A stretch of DNA of 64,000 bases from Candidatus Gastranaerophilales bacterium (GTDB lineage: Bacteria > Cyanobacteriota > Vampirovibrionia > Gastranaerophilales > Gastranaerophilaceae), in the NCBI GenBank assembly GCA_944326485.1, contig CALVED010000002.1:62001-126000 (forward strand), written 5' to 3'. The notes beneath the pieces were generated by a model, which saw nothing but the letters and a program-made list of their open reading frames with translations, searched no databases and had not been told where the DNA came from. Of the stretch, positions 1-8,851 are shown in pieces. Position 1 is the stretch's first letter; every line of letters starts with the position of its first letter. Both the position numbers and the translations under genes were made by a program.

Positions 1-2
1 AT

Positions 3-821
3 TTACAACAAATAGGTAAGATTAAATTATTAAGTAATGATGAAGAATTAGAAATTGCAAAAAAAATTAAAGAAGAAAACTCAGAACAAGCTAAAAAAAT
101 ACTTGTAAATGCTAATTTAAGGTTGGTAGTTAGTATTGCTAAAAAATATATAGGCAGAGGTCTTTCTTTTCTTGATTTAATTCAAGAAGGTAATATGGGA
201 TTAATGCGTGCAGCTGAAAAGTTTGATTATTCTAAAGGATATAAATTTTCAACCTATGCTACTTGGTGGATTCAGCAGGCTATAACAAGGGCAATTGCTG
301 ATAAATCAAGATTAATAAGACTTCCAGTTCATATGATTGAAACATTGAGCAAGATAAAGAAAATATCTATGGATTTAACAATAGAAAATGGTACTGCGCC
401 AACGAAGGAAGAAATTGCTTATAAGTTAGGAATGCCGGTTCAAAAACTTACTTCTTTGATTGAATCAGCACAGGGTACTATAAGTATGGAATCTCCGGCT
501 AATCAAAAAGATGAGAATACTAAGCTATCTGATTTTATTGTTGATGAAACAACATTATCTCCTGATACTAAAGTTACACAGGATAATTTATTTTGTGATA
601 TTAAAAAAATGCTTAATCATTTAAGTGAAAAAGAACGCAATGTCCTTATTATGCGTTATGGACTTGATGATAATGGAGAAAAGAAGACACTTGAAGAAAT
701 TGGTACTTATTATGGAGTATCAAGAGAAAGAATTAGGCAAATTGAAAATAGAGCTATGAGTAAATTGAAAAAGTTATGTAGAAATAATAATATTACTACC
801 AGTTTAAAAAACTATATTTAA
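3..821 (+). CDS. RpoD/SigA-family sigma-70 factor, 5' end outside the window
   Basis: The reading frame is open from the left edge, so this is the C-terminal 272 or so residues of a longer protein. It carries the end of region 1.2, a textbook region 2 ([12 protein letters not shown], then [16 protein letters not shown] for -10 recognition and melting), region 3, and a region 4 helix-turn-helix ending in [12 protein letters not shown]. It would direct RNA polymerase to -35/-10 promoters. The region 2 to 4 match is strong enough for a group 1 or group 2 factor. Which of these it is cannot be settled, because the N-terminal region 1.1 lies outside the window. An internal TTG at 123 is not the start. 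Repeat copy A follows the stop codon. Confidence 0.85.
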   Translation, partial: LQQIGKIKLLSNDEELEIAKKIKEENSEQAKKILVNANLRLVVSIAKKYIGRGLSFLDLIQEGNMGLMRAAEKFDYSKGYKFSTYATWWIQQAITRAIADKSRLIRLPVHMIETLSKIKKISMDLTIENGTAPTKEEIAYKLGMPVQKLTSLIESAQGTISMESPANQKDENTKLSDFIVDETTLSPDTKVTQDNLFCDIKKMLNHLSEKERNVLIMRYGLDDNGEKKTLEEIGTYYGVSRERIRQIENRAMSKLKKLCRNNNITTSLKNYI

Positions 822-839
822 TATTTAAGCAACTACTAT

Positions 840-960
840 GTCCGATAAAAAATTCACGATAAGCTGAAAGTGTGAGTGAATTTTTTGAGTGGCGTTTTCA
901 AAATGTGAGTACTTTGTTTGCGAGGATGAGAAGGTAACAAAGTGCGATACTAGATTAAAT
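840..960 (+). repeat. Dispersed two-hairpin repeat, copy A (full, short form)
   Basis: This fills most of the gap between the sigma gene and rsfS. Hairpin 1 has arms at 847-857 and 876-886 (AAAAAATTCAC / GTGAATTTTTT) around an 18-nt loop, GATAAGCTGAAAGTGTGA. Hairpin 2 has arms at 911-918 and 936-943 (ACTTTGTT / AACAAAGT). The unit ends in GCGATACTAGATTAAAT. Nine other copies or fragments in this window share these parts and the same orientation. The spacer GAGTGGCGTTTTCAAAA links the hairpins; longer copies carry an extra 65 or so bases there. Confidence 0.85.
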
Positions 961-1073
961 TTTGGCAAATAAAACACACCATTGTTTCAATACAGAGAAA
1001 ATTTTACTCAAAAATCTTTTTTTATATTTTGAATATATGATATAATTCTTTCATAGACAAAGGAGAATTTAAT

Positions 1074-1466
1074 TTGAAAGAGGTATCATCTGATAAATTT
1101 GCAAGTGTAATTGCTCGTATACTTGATGATAGGCAAGGTAAAGATATAAAAATTCTTAATATATCCAATATTTCAGTTCTTGCTGATTATTTTGTTATTT
1201 GTTCGTCAGATACAAGTACACATGTAAAAGCTCTTACCGGTTATGTAAGAGAAAAAATAAAAGATTTTTTTGACAGGATTCCTATTGGAGAAGAAAATGA
1301 TGTTAAGAATAGATGGAATCTTCTTGATTATGGTGATGTTATAGTTCATATTTTACATAAAGAAGAACGTGAAACTTATGCTATAGAACGTTTTTGGAAC
1401 CATGCTTTTTGTGTTGATGAAAAGGAATGGATGCAAAAATCTCAAGAATATTCGCAATATAATTAG
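1074..1466 (+). CDS. rsfS: Ribosomal silencing factor RsfS
   Basis: 130 residues, the normal length for the RsfS/Iojap family, which binds ribosomal protein uL14 and blocks subunit joining when nutrients are scarce. The core is recognisable: LADYFVICSSDTSTHVKAL, the acidic to aromatic stretch RWNLLDYGDVIVHI, and the terminal ERFW. The start is TTG at 1074, placed by the AAAGGAG site about 8 bases upstream; no better ATG fits. Only 8 bases separate its stop from the next gene, so it heads a co-transcribed run of genes up to about 4040. In many bacteria rsfS sits beside nadD; that neighbour is absent here. Confidence 0.92.
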   Translation: MKEVSSDKFASVIARILDDRQGKDIKILNISNISVLADYFVICSSDTSTHVKALTGYVREKIKDFFDRIPIGEENDVKNRWNLLDYGDVIVHILHKEERETYAIERFWNHAFCVDEKEWMQKSQEYSQYN

Positions 1467-1474
1467 GAGGAAAT

Positions 1475-1882
1475 ATGAAAAAAATTTTATTAGTTATAAT
1501 GGTTGCTTTATTTTTTAATTTAAATTCTGTTTTTGCTCAAGATTTTGATAATTTGGAAGGTATTACGCCTGCACAGAAACAAAAGTTATCTCAGATTCAT
1601 TTCAGATATAAAAATGAATATAATTCTATAGAACAAAATATAATAGAGTATAATTCTAAATTGGCAAAATTAAGTCAAGAAACAGATAAGTCTCCTTCAG
1701 ATATTGCAATGCTTAAATCTGCTTATGAAAGAAATTTGAAAACATTAAAAGCTCAACAGGAAAAGTTAGATATTGATATTGATGAATTATATAAATCTGT
1801 ATTAACTGAAGAACAATATAAACAATATAAAGCTCAAAAGGTTCAAACACAAGAAGCTTTTAATAACTTTTTGCAGAAATAA
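1475..1882 (+). CDS. Secreted Spy/CpxP-like helical protein
   Basis: 135 residues with a clear signal peptide ending at FAQ (about residue 22), then an almost wholly helical, charged region. Paired motifs of the ITPAQKQKL and LTEEQYKQY type resemble the LTxxQ repeats of Spy/CpxP periplasmic chaperones. An AGGAGG site lies directly upstream. Its neighbours are a second secreted protein, an anti-sigma/ECF pair and a second Spy-like protein, so a role in sensing or relieving envelope stress is likely. The family link rests on the motif and fold pattern, not on close similarity, so a generic periplasmic coiled-coil protein remains possible. Confidence 0.6.
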   Translation: MKKILLVIMVALFFNLNSVFAQDFDNLEGITPAQKQKLSQIHFRYKNEYNSIEQNIIEYNSKLAKLSQETDKSPSDIAMLKSAYERNLKTLKAQQEKLDIDIDELYKSVLTEEQYKQYKAQKVQTQEAFNNFLQK

Positions 1883-1897
1883 TAAAGGAGAAGTGTT

Positions 1898-2404
1898 TTG
1901 AAAAGTATAAGTAAATTTTTTATAATTCCTATTTGTATATTAGCCTTGTTTGTTGGGTTTGCTTTAAATGCAAAAGCAGTTATAAATTCACAATATGAGA
2001 TTCAATACAAAATTGAAAAATTAAAAGAATTGAGCAGTTTTGATTATATTTCTCTTATAAATAAGAATGATTTAATTGGCTATAGACTTGAAGGTTTTAA
2101 TATGAGTTGTCGTTATTATATGAATAATGTTATAGCAACAACGAATGTTCTTGAAAATATTATAAAACAATTAGATATTGTTAATAATTCAACAGATTAT
2201 TCTAATACAGAGAAAACTATGCAGACAAGTAAACTTTATCAAGATGCCAATACAGCTTTAAATGATTTAGATATTAAAACAATGAATTATTTAATAGAAA
2301 TAAGAAATTATATGCCTACAATGACCTACCAAAGGTATTTAAAAAAGTTTCAGGAATACTATAATGATTTAGGCTTAAGTGGTTCTATTGTTGATGTTAA
2401 ATAA
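1898..2404 (+). CDS. Secreted protein of unknown function
   Basis: 168 residues starting at TTG, fixed by AAAGGAG 7 bases upstream. Residues 1-27 form a signal peptide ending AKA. The rest is helical, with several tyrosines and conserved-looking asparagine/leucine positions, and no motif I can name. It lies 15 bases after the Spy-like gene and 66 bases before the anti-sigma gene, so it probably belongs to the same envelope cassette. It may be a periplasmic partner or sensor, but nothing in the sequence shows this directly. Confidence 0.5.
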   Translation: MKSISKFFIIPICILALFVGFALNAKAVINSQYEIQYKIEKLKELSSFDYISLINKNDLIGYRLEGFNMSCRYYMNNVIATTNVLENIIKQLDIVNNSTDYSNTEKTMQTSKLYQDANTALNDLDIKTMNYLIEIRNYMPTMTYQRYLKKFQEYYNDLGLSGSIVDVK

Positions 2405-2470
2405 ATTATTTAAGTAAAAAATGAACTTTTTAAAATAATTCCTCGTTATAAAATATGAAAGAGGAAAAAA

Positions 2471-2833
2471 ATGAATAACTCAGATAAATGTAATAAATAT
2501 GAATCAATATTTGTTTTTGGCGGAGATGATGCTATAAAAGCTCATATTGATGAGTGTCCTGATTGCAGGGAAGAATATGAGAAACATTTAAAAGTTTCAT
2601 CTTTAGTTAAAGAGGTTGCTCCTGTTTACTTGAAAAAACAGAAACAAAAAAGATTATCAGCAGTTAAAAGACTTGCTTGTTGCTTTATTTTGCTAATAGG
2701 AATAACTGGATTTACAGGGTATACAGGCTATAAGATTTATGATGCAAATTCTTTTCAAGTAAATACTGTTGATGAATCTTATATTGGAAATTTGGGTTTG
2801 CCAACGGATGAGTATGGATTTTTGGAAATTTAG
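2471..2833 (+). CDS. Zinc-finger anti-sigma factor with one membrane helix
   Basis: 120 residues. The N-terminal cytoplasmic part carries HIDECPDC, the HxxxCxxC signature of the ZAS (zinc-binding anti-sigma) fold. One membrane helix follows at about residues 70-88 (ACCFILLIGITGFTG), then a short outer segment. It probably holds the ECF sigma factor encoded 15 bases downstream. The order is unusual: anti-sigma genes usually follow their sigma gene, whereas here the anti-sigma comes first. A GAGG site precedes the ATG. The outer domain is only about 30 residues, so sensing may be passed on by the neighbouring secreted proteins. Confidence 0.75.
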   Translation: MNNSDKCNKYESIFVFGGDDAIKAHIDECPDCREEYEKHLKVSSLVKEVAPVYLKKQKQKRLSAVKRLACCFILLIGITGFTGYTGYKIYDANSFQVNTVDESYIGNLGLPTDEYGFLEI

Positions 2834-2848
2834 TAAAAAGGTATAAAG

Positions 2849-3337
2849 TTGAAAGAAATATTGGCTCAATATAGAAATAATATAAGAAAAATTATTTCTA
2901 ATATGACAGGTTCAAATAATGAGGATATAGAACAAGAGGTTTATATAAGAACATTCAAGAACCTTGATAAATATAAAGAGGAAGGTAAGTTTAAAAGCTG
3001 GATTAGTACAATTACAGCTAATCTATGCAGAGATTATATGAAATCATCTTATTTTAGACATTCTCAAGATTCTTTAACTGAAGAAGATATGATACAGATA
3101 AAGGATGAAAGAGAGAGTATAGAAGATGCTTTTATAAGGAAACAAAGACAAAAACAAATAATGGATGCAATAGATGCTCTAAAACCTAAATTCAGAGAAG
3201 TAATAATAATGTATGAGATGCAAGATATGGATTATGAGCAAATTGCAAAAAAACTAAATTGTCCGATTGGAACTGTAAGATCAAGATTATTTAATGCGCG
3301 CAAGGAACTTAGTATAACCTTAAAGGATTTAATTTGA
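2849..3337 (+). CDS. ECF-type RNA polymerase sigma factor
   Basis: 162 residues, typical ECF length, with sigma regions 2 and 4 only. Region 2 shows DIEQEVYIRTFKNLDKY and FKSWISTITANLCRDY. Region 4 shows FREVIIMYEMQDMDYEQIA followed by CPIGTVRSRLFNARKEL. The start is TTG at 2849 with an AAAGGT site upstream. Its partner is the zinc-finger anti-sigma gene just before it, and the gene after it encodes a secreted Spy-like protein 12 bases away. The arrangement resembles metal- or envelope-stress ECF modules such as CnrYXH, where a Spy-like sensor, an anti-sigma and a sigma factor work together; that parallel is inference. Confidence 0.88.
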   Translation: MKEILAQYRNNIRKIISNMTGSNNEDIEQEVYIRTFKNLDKYKEEGKFKSWISTITANLCRDYMKSSYFRHSQDSLTEEDMIQIKDERESIEDAFIRKQRQKQIMDAIDALKPKFREVIIMYEMQDMDYEQIAKKLNCPIGTVRSRLFNARKELSITLKDLI

Positions 3338-3349
3338 AAGGAGATTAAG

Positions 3350-4042
3350 ATGAAAAGAAAAATTTTTATTCTATCAACAGCTGCATTAGTTGCTATCTCC
3401 GGTTTAAATATATGTTATGCAGTAGATAAAGTAACAACAGATGATATAAAATTACCGGACAAAGAAGCTGCTAAATTGCCTCCAGTTTCACCAATAGCAG
3501 ATAAACCATTTGTGAATGATGATATACAAGGACATACTCCAGATGGGATTCAACCACCACCTCCGCCTTTTGGACATTTTCAAGGTCCGCCTCCAGCTTT
3601 AGATAAAGAAGGACATCAAAAACCTCATTTTGAGGGAAAACATCCTTCCAAAGCTGAAATGGAAGCTAAAAGAATTGAGTTTGAAAAACGTTTGAAGCTT
3701 ACAGATAAACAGAAGCAGCAAATTGAACTTCAAAAACAACAAGATCGTGAGAAAATTAAACCTATTATTGAACAAATTCACTTGAAAAAGCAGGAATTTA
3801 ATAAAATAAAAAATGATTCAAATCTTTCTCAGGAAAATAAAGATAAAAAACTTAAAGAAGTCAGAGATGATTTAAGAAATCTTAAAATACAGGCTGATTC
3901 TTTAAGAAAAGAAAATATGCAGAACTTCGAAAATATTTTAACTGAAAAACAAAAGAAAGAATTTTCGAAAATAAAAGAAGAACAAAGAAAAGAAATGGAT
4001 CAAAGAAGAAAAGCTTTTGAAAAAAATCATAAGCATAAATAA
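3350..4042 (+). CDS. Secreted His/Pro-rich Spy/CnrX-like protein
   Basis: 230 residues. A signal peptide (to about residue 24, ending CYA) is followed by a flexible proline/histidine-rich stretch (about 60-105, with PPPPPFGHFQGPPP and several HxxHF-type spacings). A long charged helical region then contains LTDKQKQQIEL and LTEKQKKEF, the LTxxQ-type repeats of Spy, CpxP, ZraP and CnrX. The His-rich segment and the C-terminal KNHKHK suggest metal binding. GGAG lies just upstream of the ATG, 12 bases after the ECF sigma stop, so it is likely both a partner and a target of that sigma factor. The gene ends at the hairpin at 4091. Confidence 0.62.
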   Translation: MKRKIFILSTAALVAISGLNICYAVDKVTTDDIKLPDKEAAKLPPVSPIADKPFVNDDIQGHTPDGIQPPPPPFGHFQGPPPALDKEGHQKPHFEGKHPSKAEMEAKRIEFEKRLKLTDKQKQQIELQKQQDREKIKPIIEQIHLKKQEFNKIKNDSNLSQENKDKKLKEVRDDLRNLKIQADSLRKENMQNFENILTEKQKKEFSKIKEEQRKEMDQRRKAFEKNHKHK

Positions 4043-4090
4043 TTTGTTACGGATGAAAAATTCGTAGATAAAGAAAAATACATATTTTAA

Positions 4091-4122
4091 TCTGAAGGAA
4101 GTTTTAACAAACTTCCTTCAGA
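4091..4122. terminator. Perfect hairpin between convergent genes
   Basis: A 14-bp perfect stem (TCTGAAGGAAGTTT and its complement) with a 4-base loop. It lies between the stop of the Spy-like gene (plus strand) and the stop of the TamB-like gene (minus strand). It can act in both directions. The U-tract is weak on both strands (TTTATTATT on plus, TTAAAATATG on minus). Confidence 0.75.
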
Positions 4123-4126
4123 TTTA

Positions 4127-7100
4127 TTATTGAACCCATTTAAAACTTTGAACGTAATCAGAATCATTTATATTTCCATCAATAATGGCTTGGAATATTC
4201 TTGATTCGTAATCTCCATTTGTGAATGATGGAATTTTTTCAACATCTTGAATAAAGTCTTTTCTGCTGAAATCAAATAAAGAAATACCCGGAATTAATTT
4301 AAAGAAAGTATTTAAAGATGTATTGCCTATTGTTCCGAATATAGTTGATATTCTTTTTGAAAGTTTGCCTAGAATTTCAAAATTTGCATGAGTTTGAGTA
4401 ATATCATAAGTTCCGTGAATATATAAACTTAAATTTTCTCCTTTTGAGAATATTTCTATATCTTTTGCTTGACCGTTTTCTATTATACAGTTTCCGTTTA
4501 TGTTTGAGAAATATCCTGTTTTAACAAGATTAAGAAGTTCTAAAATGCTGTTAATTGTAAAGCCGGTTATACCGCTTTTTAGTATATTGCTTGCTCTTAA
4601 TAAATATTCTAATGATCCGAGTTTTGGCATTCGCCCATCTGAAATATCAAAGAATATATATCCTGAAATGTTTTTAATTTTTTCTTCGTCAGTTAATCCT
4701 TTTGTTTTTAGGTATAACTTTCCATTTGCATTTCCATAAATTTGGTTTTCACCGTCGAATAATGTTTCTGCTATATAGTTTGAATCTACATCATTTAATT
4801 CAAAATCACCTATTAAAGTTGTATCATTTAAGTTATATGATAATGTTCCAATCATATTCCCTTCGCCAATGTTTATTGTCATGTTATTTGCTGTGAAAAT
4901 ACCGTTTTTATCAATATAGAAATCTGATATAAAGTTTTTTGCAGCCAAAGATTTTACAAGTAATTCTTCTATTTCAAGATGCCCATTTGAAATTGAGAGT
5001 CCTGCTAAATCTATATTCTTTATTTTATTATTTGTATTCATAGCATTATGAGTTTTAGATAAATTATCAAACAATTTGTTTATATCTATTTGATCTGCAT
5101 ATATATTTAGAGATTCAATCTGTGGCTTTGATTTAAAATTATTTTTTATAGATGATTTTATATTTACTTTTGCATCAGACATAAAACCAAATATGGCAAG
5201 ATTAATAATATCTTTGTCTGCGGTTACTCTAATATTTTTAATTAAGGTATCAAATAATGGAATATCAATATTCCTACAATCTGCTTTTCCTAATAATTTG
5301 GCAGTCTTATTAATTTTATTATATTCATACTTTAAATCACAATTAAATGTACCATGTTTTAATACAGGAGTTTTTAATAATAAATTTAACATTCTTGCCG
5401 GAAGATTTTTATTTGTTTTTATTTTAAGTATCAATGGAAGAATTTCTTTTTTATTATTTTCAAATACTCCCGAGGCATTTAAAAAGACAATGGGATATGT
5501 TTTATTATTCTGAGATGAAACAAATTTTATATATTCAAAGTTTTCCAGAAATATTTTGTTTTTTATTATATTTATTTTTCCGCTAAACTCTCTTTTATCA
5601 TTAATATCCCCTATATTAATATCGTCATAAATTAAATCTGCATATTCATTTAATGTTAATTTTGGCATTAAAGATAAATTACCTTCTCTGCCTTCTATTT
5701 TTGCAGAAAAACTTATGTCACCTTCCATTTTTAATTTACTGGCTATATTTTCATCAAAATATGTTCTTATAAATTCATTTGTAGGTTTTGAGGTAAAGTA
5801 ACCATTAATATGAGGATTCAAATAATCTGAAATTGTTAGATTTCCATATAATGGCATATCTCCTATATTTGCTGTTATATTATTCAATATAATTTTATTG
5901 TCTTTAAAATTAATGTAAAAATTATCAAATGTTATTGGTTGTTTTGTTTTAAAATGTTGCAATTGTAGTTTTTTTAGATATATTTTGCCGTTAAATATAT
6001 TTTTATTTATAGAAATATTAATATCAGCAAAACCTTTATAATTTATGAATTGTTTAAATATATTTTGTATTTCATCTGTTATTATATTGATTTTAGAAGT
6101 ATCATTAAGATTTTGAATATTAAAATTATCAGCTTTAATCTTAAGATTATATATAGGATTTATAGTGTCTATATTTGTTACATTACCTGTAACAGTTGCG
6201 TTTGAATCGTATAAAGAAACATTTACATTATCAACTTTTACACAAGCTTTATCCATTATTATTTTGCCAGATTTTGCTCTTATAGGGGTATCTTCATTAT
6301 CTGGAATAAATTCCATTAATGCATAAGCTTTTTCTGTCTCAAAATCTTTAGATTTTGCTTTATATTTAAACAGTAAATTATGCTTTGATGTTAGATTATA
6401 AAATATTGATAAATCAGGGTAATTCTCAGGATATAAATATGACTCTGTTAAAAATCTTATAGTATCCTTTAAGTTAACGTTATCACTGGTAACAGTTAAA
6501 TCAACATCCGGTATTTTTTCATCAATATCGGTGATTATTTGACCTTTTATATTTATAGGAGAAGTGCCGGAAACCCCGTCTATTGATTGTATATTAACAA
6601 TTGATTCAGTAAAATCAACAATTCCTTTTAGTTTTTCAATAGGTGTTCTGAACCCTTCGATATAACAAGAATTTCCTAAAAGATATAAAGACCCTTTTAC
6701 TTTCATATCTTCAAAAGCTTCATCCGGTGGAAGCGGAGGTTGTCCAAAAGGAACAGGAACTATTTTAGCTCTTATATTAACAAATAATCTTACTAAGCCA
6801 TTTGCATCTGTTATTATTTGAATACCTTCTTTTACATCTTTTAGTAAACTGCTTTTATTTATAATTTCTAATATATCATCAGCTTTGGCTTGATTTGATG
6901 ATATATTAAAATTCAAGTTATCATTTATCTTGACTTTTCCTTCAACATTTATTGGATTTGATTTAACATAAGCTTCGTTTGATCTAAAGGTTATTATGTC
7001 TTCTTTAAAATCAAGTCTTCCGCTTCCTTTTTTAACTTCGCCATACAATCCGTTATATGACAAATCTGCCTGTCTAAATTCAGAAAATCCATTTATATTT

Positions 7101-8629
7101 ATTAAATCAAGTGAACCTTGAATATTTATATCAATGATTCCTTTCCCTGATTTTATATTCATATCGGGAATAGGTCCAAGTTGAAAATTAAAAACTTTAC
7201 TGATTGGAACTATAATTTTTTGTGCTAACGGGAAGTCTAAATTATTGCTTGTATTTACAGTTACATTATTTATTCCGTCCCTATACATATATACATAACC
7301 ATTAACTTTTGCCCATTGATTTTCAATTAAATTAACAAGAATATCCATATTTAATATTCTTTTGTTAAATGTAATATCAACGCTACCTGTATGAAGTTTA
7401 TGTATAGATTTTTCTAATACGTGTATATTTCTTCCTTTTACATATCCTGTAATATCTGGTTGAGGAATTGTTCCTTTTATATTTATTTTTCCTTCTACAT
7501 CTCCAAAAACACCATAGTTTTTTATTTTTTCAATAGTTCTTAATTCTTTTGTGAGATTTTCAGGTAATAATGGTGTAATTCTTTCAGCTTTTGAATTTAT
7601 TATTTCTACATTAACATCTAATTGTGGCTTTTCTTTTTCCAGGTTTACTGTTCCATCTGCTTTTATATTGACTTTATCAGATTTTAAATTCAATGATTTT
7701 ACTTCAATTATATTTTTTAGTAATTTGATATTTGTATTAAAGGTATTCTTGCCAGAGAAATTAACACTATTTGTCCAGTCTTTATTTTCTACAATAATAT
7801 TCTCAAATGAAGTATTTAATATTAAATTATTTTCTTTTGAGGTAGATAATTGAATATAATCTATATTACCTGATAAGTTTGTTAAATTATTGTTGATATA
7901 TTTTTTAATATAAGGAAATAACATATCAAGATTGATATTATAAATAGTGCACTTCCCAAGTATTGTTTCAGTTTTTATTTCTGATGATAGAGGAAATGAT
8001 GATAGAATATTTATGTCAAAATCACTTTTTTCTGTTTCTGTAGAAATATAACCTTTCGTAATTAAAGTTAAATTATTTTTATTTATAATATTTAGTTTAA
8101 AAGGTTCCCCGTTTATTGTTGTTTTCTTGTTTAATATTTTATCTTCAAATGTTGCATTGTAGTTTTCTACAGAAATGTTATTATTCTTTATATATAAATG
8201 AAATGGATTTTTTGCTTTCTGAGGAAATAATTCTTCGAAGTTAAAAATACCTTCTTTATTCTGGAATATATATAGAACGGCATTTTTTATTTTCAGGTTT
8301 CTTATGTTTAGTCTTTTTCTTAATAAATCAGTCAAAGAAATTTCAATACAAATATTATCTGCATCAATTAAGCTATATGATTTATTTTTATCTTGAATTA
8401 TTATTTTATCTAAATATAAAGTTAAATTTGGAGTTATGCTTGTTTTAAATTTTGCATTTTTATATTCAATATATGCATTTGTTGACTTATTTATAAAGTT
8501 ATGAATTTTATCTTTTTCTGCAATATGATTTAGTACGGAAGGAAATACATATATATAAGTTGATTCAATAATTACAAGGATAAAGAATGTTAATAATATT
8601 TTTTTATTAAATATATTTTTTATATGCAT
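4127..8629 (-). CDS. Very large AsmA/TamB-like envelope protein
   Basis: 1500 residues with one N-terminal membrane helix (about 9-30). The rest is almost entirely beta-rich repeats of the AsmA/YhdP/TamB type, for example LYIFQNKEGIFNFEELFP early, INIKGTIPQPDITGYVKG in the middle and an AsmA-like C-terminal region with LSYNLNDTTLIGDFELN. Family members form hydrophobic grooves that bridge inner and outer membranes and move phospholipid, so its presence argues for a diderm cell. I see no TamB C-terminal DUF490 signature, so it is nearer the AsmA-like or YhdP side. It stands alone and diverges from pgpH, with a 222-base gap that holds both promoters. Confidence 0.72.
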   Translation of the reverse strand: MHIKNIFNKKILLTFFILVIIESTYIYVFPSVLNHIAEKDKIHNFINKSTNAYIEYKNAKFKTSITPNLTLYLDKIIIQDKNKSYSLIDADNICIEISLTDLLRKRLNIRNLKIKNAVLYIFQNKEGIFNFEELFPQKAKNPFHLYIKNNNISVENYNATFEDKILNKKTTINGEPFKLNIINKNNLTLITKGYISTETEKSDFDINILSSFPLSSEIKTETILGKCTIYNINLDMLFPYIKKYINNNLTNLSGNIDYIQLSTSKENNLILNTSFENIIVENKDWTNSVNFSGKNTFNTNIKLLKNIIEVKSLNLKSDKVNIKADGTVNLEKEKPQLDVNVEIINSKAERITPLLPENLTKELRTIEKIKNYGVFGDVEGKINIKGTIPQPDITGYVKGRNIHVLEKSIHKLHTGSVDITFNKRILNMDILVNLIENQWAKVNGYVYMYRDGINNVTVNTSNNLDFPLAQKIIVPISKVFNFQLGPIPDMNIKSGKGIIDINIQGSLDLININGFSEFRQADLSYNGLYGEVKKGSGRLDFKEDIITFRSNEAYVKSNPINVEGKVKINDNLNFNISSNQAKADDILEIINKSSLLKDVKEGIQIITDANGLVRLFVNIRAKIVPVPFGQPPLPPDEAFEDMKVKGSLYLLGNSCYIEGFRTPIEKLKGIVDFTESIVNIQSIDGVSGTSPINIKGQIITDIDEKIPDVDLTVTSDNVNLKDTIRFLTESYLYPENYPDLSIFYNLTSKHNLLFKYKAKSKDFETEKAYALMEFIPDNEDTPIRAKSGKIIMDKACVKVDNVNVSLYDSNATVTGNVTNIDTINPIYNLKIKADNFNIQNLNDTSKINIITDEIQNIFKQFINYKGFADINISINKNIFNGKIYLKKLQLQHFKTKQPITFDNFYINFKDNKIILNNITANIGDMPLYGNLTISDYLNPHINGYFTSKPTNEFIRTYFDENIASKLKMEGDISFSAKIEGREGNLSLMPKLTLNEYADLIYDDINIGDINDKREFSGKINIIKNKIFLENFEYIKFVSSQNNKTYPIVFLNASGVFENNKKEILPLILKIKTNKNLPARMLNLLLKTPVLKHGTFNCDLKYEYNKINKTAKLLGKADCRNIDIPLFDTLIKNIRVTADKDIINLAIFGFMSDAKVNIKSSIKNNFKSKPQIESLNIYADQIDINKLFDNLSKTHNAMNTNNKIKNIDLAGLSISNGHLEIEELLVKSLAAKNFISDFYIDKNGIFTANNMTINIGEGNMIGTLSYNLNDTTLIGDFELNDVDSNYIAETLFDGENQIYGNANGKLYLKTKGLTDEEKIKNISGYIFFDISDGRMPKLGSLEYLLRASNILKSGITGFTINSILELLNLVKTGYFSNINGNCIIENGQAKDIEIFSKGENLSLYIHGTYDITQTHANFEILGKLSKRISTIFGTIGNTSLNTFFKLIPGISLFDFSRKDFIQDVEKIPSFTNGDYESRIFQAIIDGNINDSDYVQSFKWVQ

Positions 8630-8719
8630 AATTATTTATCTGCCAAAATCTAATTAAATCTATATTCTCAAATTATATAAATGCTTATTACAATAATTAT
8701 ATAATTGACATATAAAAAG

Positions 8720-8749
8720 TTCAAACGGTTAACAGCGTTAATATATAAT
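8720..8749 (+). promoter_or_regulatory. Likely sigma-70 promoter for pgpH-ybeY-dgkA
   Basis: TTCAAA (8720-8725) and TATAAT (8744-8749) are 18 bases apart, giving a leader of about 95 bases before the ATG at 8852. A small inverted repeat, TTAAC-AGC-GTTAA (8729-8741), lies in the spacer and could be an operator. A perfect TTGACA at 8705 has no good -10 at the right distance. The assignment is by eye only. Confidence 0.4.
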
Positions 8750-8851
8750 AAAAAAAAGAATTAATTGTGTCCATTAACATTAACGAGATTTGCAAAAAGT
8801 ATCAATTGTTGTAAAATTAAGGGGATAAAGTATAAAAATAAGTGGTTAATT

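Noticed and set aside
8765-8851. A longer N-terminus for pgpH starting at GTG 8765
   Set aside because: The extra 29 residues are unlike the family, have no ribosome site, and overlap the promoter-proximal region; the ATG at 8852 gives the standard protein.
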